A stretch of 36,765 bases of DNA from JBHJGM01 sp964405825. Its GTDB lineage: Bacteria > Verrucomicrobiota > Verrucomicrobiia > Opitutales > JBHJGM01. Both the position numbers and the translations under genes were made by a program. The DNA is taken from contig CAYOPI010000030.1 in assembly GCA_964405825.1 (NCBI GenBank), positions 1 through 36,765 on the forward strand, read 5' to 3'. Under the pieces are notes generated by a model, which searched no databases, was not told the origin of the DNA, and saw nothing but the letters and a program-made list of their open reading frames with translations. Shown here one piece after another: positions 14,423 to 22,289 of this stretch. The stretch's first letter is position 1. Every line of letters starts with the position of its first letter.

Positions 14423-16999
14423 CTAGCGCCACTCATGTTTGGGGTAGCGTCCGGCCAGCTCCTTTTTGACGGCGGGATAGCTGTTTTGCCAGAAGGCGTC
14501 GAGGTCGTCGGTGATCTGAGCGGGGCGTCCGTTGGGGGCAAGGATTTCGAGGGTGAGGGGGAAGCGTCCGCCAGCGATTCGCAGTTTGGCTCCGGGGACG
14601 TCGTAGAGGTCCTGCAGGCGCGTGCTGAGGGTGGCCCTGGAGCCGTCGTCGTCGTAGCGGATGCTCACGGGCTTGCGACGGCGGGGGAGTTCGAGGGTCT
14701 CGGGCACGAGGGTTTTCAGGGCGTCGGCCTGCTCGGGAGAAAGCCATTGGCGCAGGGCCGGCCAGACGTCGCACTCGCGCGCTTGCTTGACCGAGACGCA
14801 ACCGAGAAAGGCCTGTTCGAGAAGCAAGCGCAGGGCGTCTTCGTCGAGGGGTTCGATGGCCAGTTCGGGGCAGTGCAAGGCGGCAAAGGTGAGGCGGGCG
14901 CGCCAGGCGTCGACGGCTTCGGTCCAGCTACGCGGCTTGAAGGTGCCCGCGAGCATCTCGTTGGCGAGGAGGGCGGCGGCTTGTTCCGGGGGCGGTGCCT
15001 GGCCTTCGCGCGTCTCCAGCACCAGGGAGCGGAAGCGGCGTTGGATGCGCTGGACCACGCGCTTCTGGGCCACGTTGAACTGGACCTCCTGGACCTCCTC
15101 AAGGCCGTCGGGGAAAGACTCCTGGAGCATTGCCTCGGTGACAGGGGTGGCCAGACCGAGGAGGATGGCGGTCTTGCCGCGCACGGTGGTTTCCTCAAGG
15201 TCGGCGGCGACGAAGAGCCGGGCCTCGCGGGCGACGCTTTCGCGCCGCAGATCGCCGCGGCGTCCATGGACGAGGTCGCAGCGCAGGGTGCCGCGGTCCA
15301 GGCGGCGGGCGAGGTGGTCGGCAAAGGCGGCCAGGAGGCAGGGCCGCAGGGCCGCTTCGGGATCGTCGCCCTCAGTCGTATCCAGATTTTGGTTACGGGC
15401 CAGTTGGAGGAACTGATCGGCGAGCTGGTCGGCCTGGCGGGCGGCCTGCTGGTGGATGCCCCATTGGCGGCAGAAGCCGGGCTGGTAGCGGTTCTGGCGG
15501 GCCTGCTCCCAGAGGCGCAGTCGCAGGATGATGTCAGAGTCGGTCTCGCCGGCGAAGGTATCGCGTTTGTCCTCGGCGCGGCTGTCGTGAAGGCGCAGGA
15601 GCAGGTCGCGCCCCTGGGCGAGGGCGGCGACCCGTGCGGCGGTGGGCAGGCAGCGGCGGCGGGCGGCTTCGAGAAAGAGGCGGGCGTAGCGCGGGTGCAG
15701 GGGGAAGGCGGCCAGCTGGCGGCCGGTCTCGGTGATGGTGCCCGAGTTGAGGTCGATGGCCTGCAGATCGCCCAGGAGTTGCCGGGCGCGCTGGACGGCG
15801 AAGTCGGGAGGCGGGTCCAGCCAGTCGAGCGTATCCAGATTGTCGATACCGGCGCTGGCGAGAGTGAGGAGGACCTCGGCCAGGTCGACGCGGGCGATTT
15901 CGGGGGCTTCGCGGGCGGGCCGGTGGGCGTGGTCTTTCTCGGCCCACAGGCGCAGGCAAAGGCCCGGGGCGGTGCGTCCGGCGCGTCCGGCGCGTTGCTC
16001 GGCTGAGGCCTGGCTGACCGGGCCGGTGGTGAGGGTGTTGATGCCGCGGCGGGGGTCGAAGGCGGCGTGCCGGGCCAGTCCGCTGTCGACGACGACGGTG
16101 ACGCCATCGATGGTCAGGGAGGTCTCGGCGACGTTGGTGGCGACGATGATCTTGCGACGGGTCGAAGGCGCGACGGCGGCGTCCTGCTGGTCGGGGGGGA
16201 GTTCGCCGTAGAGCGCGTGCAGGTCGAAGCCGCGCGCCTCGGGCAGGGGGCGGAGAGCCTCGAGGGTGCGCTGGATTTCGTAGGCGCCCGGCATGAAAAC
16301 GAGCACGTGGCCCTTGGGGACTTCGCGCAGGAGCGGGGCGGTCCGGGCGGCGGCGTACTCCCAGGGCGGGACTGCGCGCTGGCCGCGGGCGGGCCGGGGC
16401 GGGTTGCCGGCGTAGCGGATTTGAACGGGGTAGGCGCGGCCTTCGGCGGTGAGCAGGGCGCAGGGTTGCAGCCAGTCAACGAGGGCCTCGGTGTCGAGGG
16501 TGGCCGACATCACGATGAGGCGCAGGTCGGGGCGATGGGCGGCCTGGAGGCGGCGGGCCAGAGCGAGGGTGAGGTCGCCATCGAGGTGGCGTTCGTGGAA
16601 CTCGTCGAAGACGATGGCGGCGACGTCGTCAAGTTGGCCGCGGTCGAGGATCTGGCGACGCAGGATGCCCTCGGTGACGAACTTGATGCGTGTTTGCGCG
16701 GAGAAGACGCGGTCGAAGCGAATGTGGAAGCCCACGCCGTCGCCAAGACGGGTCTGGCGTTCGTGGGCGACGCGCCGGGCAAGCATGCGAGCGGCCAGGC
16801 GGCGCGGCTGCAGGACGACGATGTGCTGGCCCTCGGGGAGGCAGCCGGCCTCAAGCAGAATCTGCGGCACCTGGGTGGACTTGCCCGAGCCGGTGGGGGC
16901 CTGCAGGACGAGCCGCTGGTGCGCCTTGAAAGCGTCGACCAGGTCCCGGCCCAACCGGCGGACGGGCAGGGCTTGAGGGGTTGGGGAGGGCTCGGCCAC
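14423..16999 (-). CDS. hrpB: ATP-dependent RNA helicase HrpB
   Basis: DEAH-box-like superfamily 2 helicase, about 858 residues, the usual HrpB size. Motif I APTGSGKST is near residue 34, motif II DEFHER near 132, motif III SAT, motif VI QRAGRAGRTAPG, followed by the HrpB-specific C-terminal region ending EWR. The cellular role of HrpB is poorly defined in bacteria. The start is uncertain: a TTG at 17041 would overlap the T run of a terminator, so I prefer GTG 16999, which places LPVRRLGRDLVDAF at the position where family members begin. Neither has a good Shine-Dalgarno. The Fur-family gene follows 52 bases downstream. Confidence 0.93.
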   Translation of the reverse strand: MAEPSPTPQALPVRRLGRDLVDAFKAHQRLVLQAPTGSGKSTQVPQILLEAGCLPEGQHIVVLQPRRLAARMLARRVAHERQTRLGDGVGFHIRFDRVFSAQTRIKFVTEGILRRQILDRGQLDDVAAIVFDEFHERHLDGDLTLALARRLQAAHRPDLRLIVMSATLDTEALVDWLQPCALLTAEGRAYPVQIRYAGNPPRPARGQRAVPPWEYAAARTAPLLREVPKGHVLVFMPGAYEIQRTLEALRPLPEARGFDLHALYGELPPDQQDAAVAPSTRRKIIVATNVAETSLTIDGVTVVVDSGLARHAAFDPRRGINTLTTGPVSQASAEQRAGRAGRTAPGLCLRLWAEKDHAHRPAREAPEIARVDLAEVLLTLASAGIDNLDTLDWLDPPPDFAVQRARQLLGDLQAIDLNSGTITETGRQLAAFPLHPRYARLFLEAARRRCLPTAARVAALAQGRDLLLRLHDSRAEDKRDTFAGETDSDIILRLRLWEQARQNRYQPGFCRQWGIHQQAARQADQLADQFLQLARNQNLDTTEGDDPEAALRPCLLAAFADHLARRLDRGTLRCDLVHGRRGDLRRESVAREARLFVAADLEETTVRGKTAILLGLATPVTEAMLQESFPDGLEEVQEVQFNVAQKRVVQRIQRRFRSLVLETREGQAPPPEQAAALLANEMLAGTFKPRSWTEAVDAWRARLTFAALHCPELAIEPLDEDALRLLLEQAFLGCVSVKQARECDVWPALRQWLSPEQADALKTLVPETLELPRRRKPVSIRYDDDGSRATLSTRLQDLYDVPGAKLRIAGGRFPLTLEILAPNGRPAQITDDLDAFWQNSYPAVKKELAGRYPKHEWR

Positions 17000-17039
17000 G
17001 GTTGCGCAGGGAAGGGTGCGGCGCGTTGGCAAGGCAAAC

Positions 17040-17070
17040 AAAAACCGGGAGCGCCCGAAAGCGCCCCCGG
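17040..17070 (-). terminator. Rho-independent terminator downstream of hsp20
   Basis: On the minus strand CCGGGGGCGC pairs with GCGCTCCCGG (plus 17061-17070 and 17045-17054) around a six-base loop, followed by TTTTT. It separates the hsp20 transcript from hrpB. Confidence 0.8.
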
Positions 17071-17254
17071 CCCCTGTAGCACCTCCGACCGCCTACTTCC
17101 AATCGGCGGAGATGCCGGTGTCCCTTGCTTCTTGCTGTGCTGTGTCTCCTCCCAAGTGGCCGCCGGCCACACCGCTGAAGGCCGACGGCCGTTCCTTGAA
17201 ATTTGCCGCCCGGACGGCCCGGCGGGAGGCGCCGGACCGCGGGCTCAAAGCGCG

Positions 17255-17656
17255 TTACTCAATGGTCAGTTTGCGCGGCTTGCGGGACTCTTCCTTGGGG
17301 AAGGTCAGTTCGAGGACGCCGTTATCCAGGCGCGCGGTGGCCTTGTCGGTGTCGGCGCCCTCGGGCAGCTTGATGGTGCGGTGGAAGACGGTGCGGGCCT
17401 CTGCGTTGTCGCCCTTGAAGGCGCGCCTGGCCGTGACGGTGAGCACGCCGTTTTCCACGTCGAGGTCGACGTTTTCGCGGGTCACCCCGGGCAGGTCGGC
17501 CGAGAGGGTGTAGGCGTTCTCGTCTTCGTCGAAGCGGACGGCGGAAGCGCTGGCACGGGCGTGGCCGTTGGCCAGGCGCGAGGCCGCCGGGAAGGCCGCG
17601 TTGAAGACGCGGTCGAGTTCGTTGAAAAACGGAACGGGTTCGTAGACGTTACGCAT
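17255..17656 (-). CDS. Small heat shock protein, Hsp20/alpha-crystallin family
   Basis: ATP-independent holdase of 133 residues. The N-terminal arm is short (MRNVYEPVPFFNELDRVFNA). The alpha-crystallin domain includes YTLSADLPGVTRENVDLDVE, a GVLTV strand and LPEGADTDKATARLDNGVLEL, ending with the conserved DNGVLELTFPK. The C-terminal IxI-like tail is RKLTIE. The ATG at 17656 follows a strong AAGGAG nine bases upstream. No CIRCE element was found; the promoter lies in the divergent gap shared with slyX. Confidence 0.95.
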   Translation of the reverse strand: MRNVYEPVPFFNELDRVFNAAFPAASRLANGHARASASAVRFDEDENAYTLSADLPGVTRENVDLDVENGVLTVTARRAFKGDNAEARTVFHRTIKLPEGADTDKATARLDNGVLELTFPKEESRKPRKLTIE

Positions 17657-17822
17657 GATGGTTTTCTCCTTAAGTGATGGTGTTGTTCGATGGGTTTGGC
17701 GGGGAGTCCCGCGTCGTTGTGTGCCCAGCCTGTTGCATCGACGGTGCCAAGGAATGCAAATTCGCAAACGCTTGATGGAGAGGAGTTAAGCTTTTGTTCT
17801 GGGGAAGGTAAAAGCGCCATTA

Positions 17823-17839
17823 TGACACGCCTTGTGTCA
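17823..17839. promoter_or_regulatory. Palindrome TGACAC-N5-GTGTCA between hsp20 and slyX
   Basis: A perfect six-base inverted repeat with a five-base spacer in the divergent intergenic region. A further GTGTCA half-site lies about 30 bases downstream (near 17865). It has the form of a repressor operator, but no regulator can be named. Confidence 0.35.
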
Positions 17840-17926
17840 GGCTGAGCCGAGCTGCGAATCCAGTGTCACATTGGCACGTATGCGCGCGGGCTTGCGTGCG
17901 GGCCGCTCGGGGATGAGGGTGCCCGG

Positions 17927-18169
17927 ATGGGAGCGGCTGAGCAATCCGGCGAGGGTGAGGTGGCGGCGCGGCTGCAGCGGGTGGAGGAGCGCCTGGCGTT
18001 TTTGGAGCGCCACAACGAGGCCCAGGACAAGGCGCTTTGGGCGGCCGACCGGGAGGTGGTCAGGCTGGCCGAGGAGGTGCGCCGTCTGCGCGCGCGACTG
18101 GCGGCGCTGGGAGAAGGTGCCGCGGACGAGGGGGCCTCACCCGCCGATGAGCGCCCGCCGCATTATTAG
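17927..18169 (+). CDS. slyX: SlyX family protein
   Basis: Small coiled-coil protein of 80 residues. The heptad-like AARLQRVEERLAFLERHNEAQ and REVVRLAEEVRRLRARL segments, and the C-terminal PPHY that is the hallmark of SlyX, identify it. The biochemical function of SlyX is unknown. ATG 17927 gives the usual length. It is convergent with the Smr gene, whose stop lies 12 bases away, and divergent from hsp20. Confidence 0.88.
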   Translation: MGAAEQSGEGEVAARLQRVEERLAFLERHNEAQDKALWAADREVVRLAEEVRRLRARLAALGEGAADEGASPADERPPHY

Positions 18170-18181
18170 GGAAGCCGGGAG

Positions 18182-18523
18182 TCAGGAGGAGCCAGGGGCG
18201 AGGTGTGCCCGGGGGCCCTGGTCTTCGAGTGGGTGGAGGTGGACGAGGGTGGCACCCCAGCCGCCGGCCGCCTCACCGCCATGGTGAAAGTCGCGGACGA
18301 GTTCGGGGCGCTTGCGCAGGATGGCGTGGACGGTTTCGCGGAGGGTGCCGGTGCCTTTGCCGTGGACGACGCGCACGGTGAGGATGCCTTTTTCGCGGCA
18401 GGCCTGGAGGTAGTCGGGCACGAGGTCCTTGACGTCGCGGGGATGGAAGGTGTGCAGGTCGAGCGTGCCGTCGATGGGCATTTCGACCGGCTCGGGCTCG
18501 TCGGGGAAGTCGTCGGGGGGCAT
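18182..18523 (-). CDS. Smr (small MutS-related) domain protein
   Basis: Single Smr domain of 113 residues preceded by an acidic N-terminus (MPPDDFPDEPEPVEMP). Motifs: LDLHTFHPRDV (LDLHG-like, with the catalytic-type D-x-H) and VVHGKGTGTLRE (HGxGxG). Family members are nucleases or nucleic-acid binders acting in recombination, repair or ribosome rescue. The start is the ATG at 18523, only 11 bases after a displaced copy of the rmuC 3' end (stop at 18535-18537). This suggests that rmuC and this gene once formed a tight operon before the intervening cassette was inserted. Confidence 0.9.
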   Translation of the reverse strand: MPPDDFPDEPEPVEMPIDGTLDLHTFHPRDVKDLVPDYLQACREKGILTVRVVHGKGTGTLRETVHAILRKRPELVRDFHHGGEAAGGWGATLVHLHPLEDQGPRAHLAPGSS

Positions 18524-18534
18524 GGTCTTTGGAT

Positions 18535-18558
18535 TCAGCGGTAGCGCCAGGCGCAGGG
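18535..18558. repeat. 24-bp direct repeat, displaced copy of rmuC 3' end
   Basis: 'tcagcggtagcgccaggcg' (18535-18553) is identical to 19512-19530, the last codons and stop of rmuC (AWRYR, TGA). The match continues for five more bases with one mismatch. Together the copies bracket the DUF2188/TIR-like cassette, like target-site or att duplications. Confidence 0.85.
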
Positions 18559-18711
18559 CTAACGCAGCGGGTGGTCTTCTGGCAGGCGGCTCAACCACAG
18601 GGCGATATGCCGGATCCATTCCGGGATTGAAAGGCCTGCGATCTCCGCGCGGGTGTAGTGTTTCCGGATAAGGCGGTCGAGATTCCAGCGTTGAAACTCC
18701 AGGAACTCATT
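18559..18711 (-). pseudogene. In-frame continuation of the TIR-like gene beyond a TGA
   Basis: Fifty sense codons in the same frame, directly after the TGA of the TIR-like gene and with no start codon of their own, ending in TAG at 18559-18561. The peptide looks like real protein: it begins NEFLEFQRWNLDRLIRKHYT, contains IPEWIRHIALWL and ends LPEDHPLR. Relatives of the TIR-like protein, as I remember them, carry a similar acidic/aromatic helical end. Either a nonsense mutation cut the gene or the stop is read through. The frame closes exactly at the flanking direct repeat. Confidence 0.6.
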
Positions 18712-19197
18712 TCACAGGAAAGTGGGACTGTGTTCGGGGACGGGAGCTTCCTGGGTGAGCCAGTCACGCACGCTGGTCATCACGGTTTTCGGGTCGTTGG
18801 CATGGGCGTAGATATCGACACCGGCGAGGTCGGAGATGGCCGCCTGGTAGCGATACCTTTCCGCTTCCAGGATCAGGCTCTTTTTCTGGCGCCACTTGCG
18901 ACCCTTGAAGCGTTTGCAGCCAAAATCGATGCCCAGTTCGAAGGGCATGTTGAAGCGCGCAATCTCGCCGACGTTGGCGGCCTGGCAGCGGCTCAAGTCA
19001 CGGATGGTGTAGCAGGATGACTGGATGAGCCGAATGATCTTCTCCAGACGCACGTCGGCCGAGTCGCTGCTTTCAAGGGCCAGCCTGGGGCTGAGGCCCA
19101 AGACGCGGATGGTGAAGACAATCGAGCCCAGGAGCGACTTGTAAGCATCGTCGAAGGGACAGTTGACGAAGACGTTATTCTTGAACGACTGCCCCAT
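18712..19197 (-). CDS. TIR-like / nucleotide-processing domain protein, C-terminally truncated
   Basis: Protein of 161 residues of a widespread, mostly unnamed family beginning NNVFVNCPFDDAYKSLL. It has a Rossmann-like layout: FVNCPFD strand, GLSPRLALESSDSADVRLEK, YTIRDLSRC (D67) and NMPFELGIDFG (E87). The last two recall the 'DLS...N-x-x-x-E-L-G' signature of TIR and nucleoside deoxyribosyltransferase folds, so an NAD- or nucleotide-cleaving effector role is plausible but inferred. The ATG at 19197 overlaps the TGA of the DUF2188 gene (TGATG), showing translational coupling. The reading frame is stopped by TGA at 18712-18714 and continues open to 18559. Local base composition is lower in GC at both ends of the cassette. 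Confidence 0.75.
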   Translation of the reverse strand: MGQSFKNNVFVNCPFDDAYKSLLGSIVFTIRVLGLSPRLALESSDSADVRLEKIIRLIQSSCYTIRDLSRCQAANVGEIARFNMPFELGIDFGCKRFKGRKWRQKKSLILEAERYRYQAAISDLAGVDIYAHANDPKTVMTSVRDWLTQEAPVPEHSPTFL

Positions 19198-19436
19198 CAA
19201 GGAGAGAGGCGCAACGAGGCGGAATGACGCTCAAACGTGCGGCGTTCGACGACCCTTCCATCGCGGCGGTGAACATAGACGTCCCGAGCACGACGGCGCT
19301 TGAGGGAGCGGGCATAATTCAGTGCCTCTGCCTTGGTCCGGACGCGCGCCGAAGCACGGGAAGCGCCGCGGCGGCGTACCACCCAGCAATCACCCTCCTG
19401 GATAACATGATAGACGACTTCGTCAGGCTCGCTCAT
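19197..19436 (-). CDS. DUF2188 domain protein
   Basis: Small protein of 79 residues matching the DUF2188 pattern: VYHVIQEGDCWVVRRRGASRASARVRTKAEALNYARSL, then DVYVHRRDGRVVERRTF. The fold is a short beta-sheet and helix; function is unknown. It is the first gene of a two-gene unit, with its TGA sharing an A with the ATG of the TIR-like gene. The unit lies between two copies of the rmuC 3' end. A small partner upstream of a putative effector is compatible with a regulator, antitoxin or sensor role; this is inference. Confidence 0.82.
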   Translation of the reverse strand: MSEPDEVVYHVIQEGDCWVVRRRGASRASARVRTKAEALNYARSLKRRRARDVYVHRRDGRVVERRTFERHSASLRLSP

Positions 19437-19450
19437 TTCCGATTAAAAGG

Positions 19451-19477
19451 ATAATATCACGGACAGGCTTTCGGCAA
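19451..19477 (-). promoter_or_regulatory. Possible promoter of the DUF2188/TIR-like cassette
   Basis: On the minus strand TTGCCG (19472-19477) and TATTAT (19451-19456, five of six -10 bases) are 15 bases apart, a short spacer. The segment is AT-rich (26 G+C in 60 bases of 19441-19500) and sits right upstream of the DUF2188 ATG, so any leader would be very short. Confidence 0.35.
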
Positions 19478-19511
19478 GTCAGAAGAGTGGCTGAACCATT
19501 TTGGCAGGCGA

Positions 19512-19535
19512 TCAGCGGTAGCGCCAGGCGGAGGG
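19512..19535. repeat. 24-bp direct repeat, native copy at the end of rmuC
   Basis: Encodes the last residues AWRYR and the TGA of rmuC. It is nearly identical to 18535-18558, 977 bases away. It marks the upstream border of the DUF2188/TIR-like cassette. Confidence 0.85.
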
Positions 19536-21053
19536 GTCGTCGGCGGGCGGGCGAGGCGGCTGGGTGCCGGGTTCGCGGACGACGGGCGGTTTCCGGGTCG
19601 TGGCGGTGGTGGTTTGCGCGGCGTCAGGGTTGTCTGAGTCGGGGTTGATGTCGTCGTCGGTCGGGGTGAGTTCGTTGGCCTGCAGGGAGCGGGGGGACTC
19701 GTTGATGGCGGCGAGGGCCTCGAGTTCCTTCTGGGAGGCGACGGCGAGTTCGGGGAACTTGCGGGCGGTGGGCAGGACGCGCGACTCGAGCGAGCCCACG
19801 GCGCTGTTGTAGCTTTTGACGGCGCGTTCGAGGCCCTTGCGCAGGTTGTCGAAGTGGCCGCCGAAGTCGCTCAGGCGTTCGTAGATCTCCTTGCCCAGTC
19901 CGGCGATTCTGGCGGCCTGCTCGGTGAGAGCGACCTGCGACCAGGCGTAGGCGACGCCCTTGAGCAGGGCGACGAGGGTGGTGGGCGTGGCGAGGATGAC
20001 GCGGCGTTCAAAACCGTAGTCCAGCAGCGTGGGTTCCTCGCGCAGGGCAGCTGACAGGAAGGCCTCGCCGGGGAGGAAGAGCACGACGAAATCCGGCGAG
20101 CGCGCCTGGGCGTCGAAGTAGGCCTTGCCGCCGAGCTGCTTGATGTGGTCGCGCACGAGCCGGGCGTGACGTTGGAGGGCGGCGTTGTGGGCGTCGGGTT
20201 CCTGAGCGCGGAGGGCGTCGTCGTAGCCGGCCAGGGGGACCTTGGAGTCCACCACGATGACGCGGTCGTTGGGCAGATCGACGGTCATGTCGGGGCGGAG
20301 GCGTTCGCCGGCGTCGTTCTCGATGGAGGCCTGCTCGGTGAAGTTGATGTGGGGCTCCATGCCGGCGAGTTCGACGGCGCGGCGCAGCTGCATTTCGCCC
20401 CAGCGCCCACGCACCTGAGGTGAGCGCAGGGCGGTGACGAGGTTGCCGGTTTCGGTGCGCAGGGCCTGGTTGGATTCGGTGAGCTGCCTGACCTGGGTGA
20501 GGAGGCCGGCGTAGGCGCTCTCGCGGTTTTTTTCGAGTCCGCGCACGTGCTGGTCGAACTCGGAGAGCTTCTGGCGGACGGGCTCGACGAGGTTCTGGAT
20601 GGCTTCCTGGCGTTTGGAGAGGTCGGCGGTGGCGCCCTGCTGGTGTTTTTCGAAGACCTGCCTGGCCAGGCCGAGGAAGTTCTCCTGGCTGGCCTTGAGG
20701 GATTCGGCCGAGAGGGCCTTGAAGGCGTCCTTGAGGTTTGCTTCGGCCTGCTCGAGCAGGGCGAGTTTTTCGGCGGCGGCCTGGGCTTCGGCCCGGGCGC
20801 GGGCGTCGGCGGCGGCCCTGTCCTCGCGCAGCCGGCCCAGGTCGAGCTGGAGCTGGTTGTGCTCGGTCTGCCGGCGGGTGAGTTCCTGGCGCAGCTCGGC
20901 GATGTCGGCCTCGCGTTCGGCGAGGGTCTGGGCGGCGAGGGCCTCGGCCTGGGCAAGGTTCTGACGCTGGTGGCGGCGCAGGATGGCCCAGCTGAGAGCC
21001 GCCCCCAGGAGGAAGGCGGCGAGAACGACGGTGGCGGTGACGGGGTCTTGCAT
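19512..21053 (-). CDS. rmuC: DNA recombination protein RmuC homologue
   Basis: Protein of 513 residues: N-terminal membrane anchor (TATVVLAAFLLGAALSWAIL), a long coiled coil (about 30-190) and the RmuC nuclease-like domain with RGRWGEMQLRRAVELAGM, RPDMTVDLP, VIVVDSKVPL and FVVLFLPGEAFLSAAL. The D...DxK arrangement recalls PD-(D/E)xK nucleases, and family members limit DNA inversion and rearrangement. The C-terminal tail (after about 445) is low-complexity, rich in Asp, Pro and Thr. Its 3' end is duplicated 977 bases downstream, and the DUF2188/TIR-like unit separates it from the Smr gene. Confidence 0.94.
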   Translation of the reverse strand: MQDPVTATVVLAAFLLGAALSWAILRRHQRQNLAQAEALAAQTLAEREADIAELRQELTRRQTEHNQLQLDLGRLREDRAAADARARAEAQAAAEKLALLEQAEANLKDAFKALSAESLKASQENFLGLARQVFEKHQQGATADLSKRQEAIQNLVEPVRQKLSEFDQHVRGLEKNRESAYAGLLTQVRQLTESNQALRTETGNLVTALRSPQVRGRWGEMQLRRAVELAGMEPHINFTEQASIENDAGERLRPDMTVDLPNDRVIVVDSKVPLAGYDDALRAQEPDAHNAALQRHARLVRDHIKQLGGKAYFDAQARSPDFVVLFLPGEAFLSAALREEPTLLDYGFERRVILATPTTLVALLKGVAYAWSQVALTEQAARIAGLGKEIYERLSDFGGHFDNLRKGLERAVKSYNSAVGSLESRVLPTARKFPELAVASQKELEALAAINESPRSLQANELTPTDDDINPDSDNPDAAQTTTATTRKPPVVREPGTQPPRPPADDPSAWRYR

Positions 21054-21212
21054 GGAATCCGGCGGGTGGCCGAAGGTTCACGTTTGGCGAAGCGGGACCT
21101 GGATCCGGGCTGCGCGGGCAGCGGTTTCTAGGCTTTCGCTGATGCGAATGAGTTGGTAGCACAAGGTCCGCAGCGGGGGAACTGTATAGTTGGGCGGAGG
21201 GTCCATTCGGGG

Positions 21213-22289
21213 ATGTTGGCACAGTTGAAGAGGGGCAGGCACTTGCGGGTGCGGGCGGGCTTGCTGGCGGTGGCGCTGGGGGCGGCTGTGTCGGCGAGGG
21301 GGCAGACGGTGTCCTCGGCGGTCGACCCGCTGGATCCCGACCGGCCCGAGGCGCAGCGCATGAGTTTTGAGGACCCCGTGCCGGAGCCGCGGCTGGGTTT
21401 GCTGGGCGATGCCGATCATGCCTTTGCCCTGGCGGCGATCGAGGCGGGGATGCGTGAGGTGTCGCTGGAGGCGCTGGAAAGCGAAGCGGCGGCGCCACGG
21501 CTGCGTTCGCTGCCGATGGTCGGCACGAGCGAGACCCGCCGGCGCGATGCGCTGGGGCGTTTTTTTGAGTCGGGGATCGACGGGCTGGTGCTGCGTCCGT
21601 ACGCCGACGAGGCGCGCTTCCAGTCGATGCTGGACGTGGTCGAGGAGGGCGGGACATCGCTGGTCTTTCTGTTTGAGGCGCATCCGGGGAAGACGCCCCT
21701 GGCGGTGTTGCGGGTCGATGACGAGGAACTGGCCCGGCGCGCTGCCGGTGCGGTTTTGGAGGCCATCCCGGAGGGCGAGCGGATGAAGGTGGGGGTGTTG
21801 TCGGAAGCGTATGGCGACGAGGACGCGGCGTTGGCGCGGGCGGTCCTGATTGTGACCCTGAAGACGTCCGGCAAGGTGGACGAAGTGGTCGTGCGCTCAT
21901 CCGCGCCCGAGCCCGGGAGCGCCCTGGAGGTTCTGGAGCAGACGACCACGGAGGACCTCGACGATGAGATTGGCGCGTGGATTTTTCTGGGGCCGTGGCC
22001 GCTGCTGGGGAACGGCCTGCTGCCGTGGGAGCCCGAAGAGAAGTTTGTCGTGGCCGTGGGGGCGCGCCCGGATCTGATGCCGGCGATGCAGGCGGGTTCG
22101 GTCGATGCGCTGGTCGCGCCGGATTATTTCAACTGGGGCCGGTTGGCCGGGCAGATTCTGCTGGGGCATCTGGTGGAGGCCATCGAGGTGCCGGAGGGGA
22201 GCGCCGGTGCGCAAGCCGGGCCGATTCAGGTGATCCCTCAGGCGGACTTTGCGGCGACGCTGGAGCGCTGGGGCCGGTGGCTGCGATGA
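21213..22289 (+). CDS. Type-I periplasmic-binding-like protein coupled to an Mla ATPase
   Basis: Exported protein of 358 residues with a signal peptide (RAGLLAVALGAAVSARGQ). The body shows the alternating layout of sugar-type binding proteins (Peripla_BP_1/4): ESGIDGLVLRPYADEARFQ, MKVGVLSEAYGDEDAALARA, IGAWIFLGPWPLL and VDALVAPDYFNWGRLAGQILLG. Family assignment is by pattern only. The TGA overlaps the ATG of the MlaF-like ATPase (ATGA), so the two are made together. Such a binding protein is not a standard Mla component. ATG 21213 is chosen because the signal peptide begins there. It is divergent from rmuC. Confidence 0.75.
   Translation: MLAQLKRGRHLRVRAGLLAVALGAAVSARGQTVSSAVDPLDPDRPEAQRMSFEDPVPEPRLGLLGDADHAFALAAIEAGMREVSLEALESEAAAPRLRSLPMVGTSETRRRDALGRFFESGIDGLVLRPYADEARFQSMLDVVEEGGTSLVFLFEAHPGKTPLAVLRVDDEELARRAAGAVLEAIPEGERMKVGVLSEAYGDEDAALARAVLIVTLKTSGKVDEVVVRSSAPEPGSALEVLEQTTTEDLDDEIGAWIFLGPWPLLGNGLLPWEPEEKFVVAVGARPDLMPAMQAGSVDALVAPDYFNWGRLAGQILLGHLVEAIEVPEGSAGAQAGPIQVIPQADFAATLERWGRWLR

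Noticed and set aside
14399..16006. Long open frame antisense to hrpB
   Set aside because: All helicase motifs are on the minus strand; the plus-strand product is Gly/Ala-rich without any family pattern.
17871..17890. TGGCAC resembling a sigma-54 -24 element before slyX
   Set aside because: The -12 GC does not fall at the required spacing.
18556..18700. attC-like sites that would make the DUF2188/TIR-like unit an integron cassette
   Set aside because: No proper RYYYAAC/GTTRRRY pair; only partial resemblances at 18557 and 18694.
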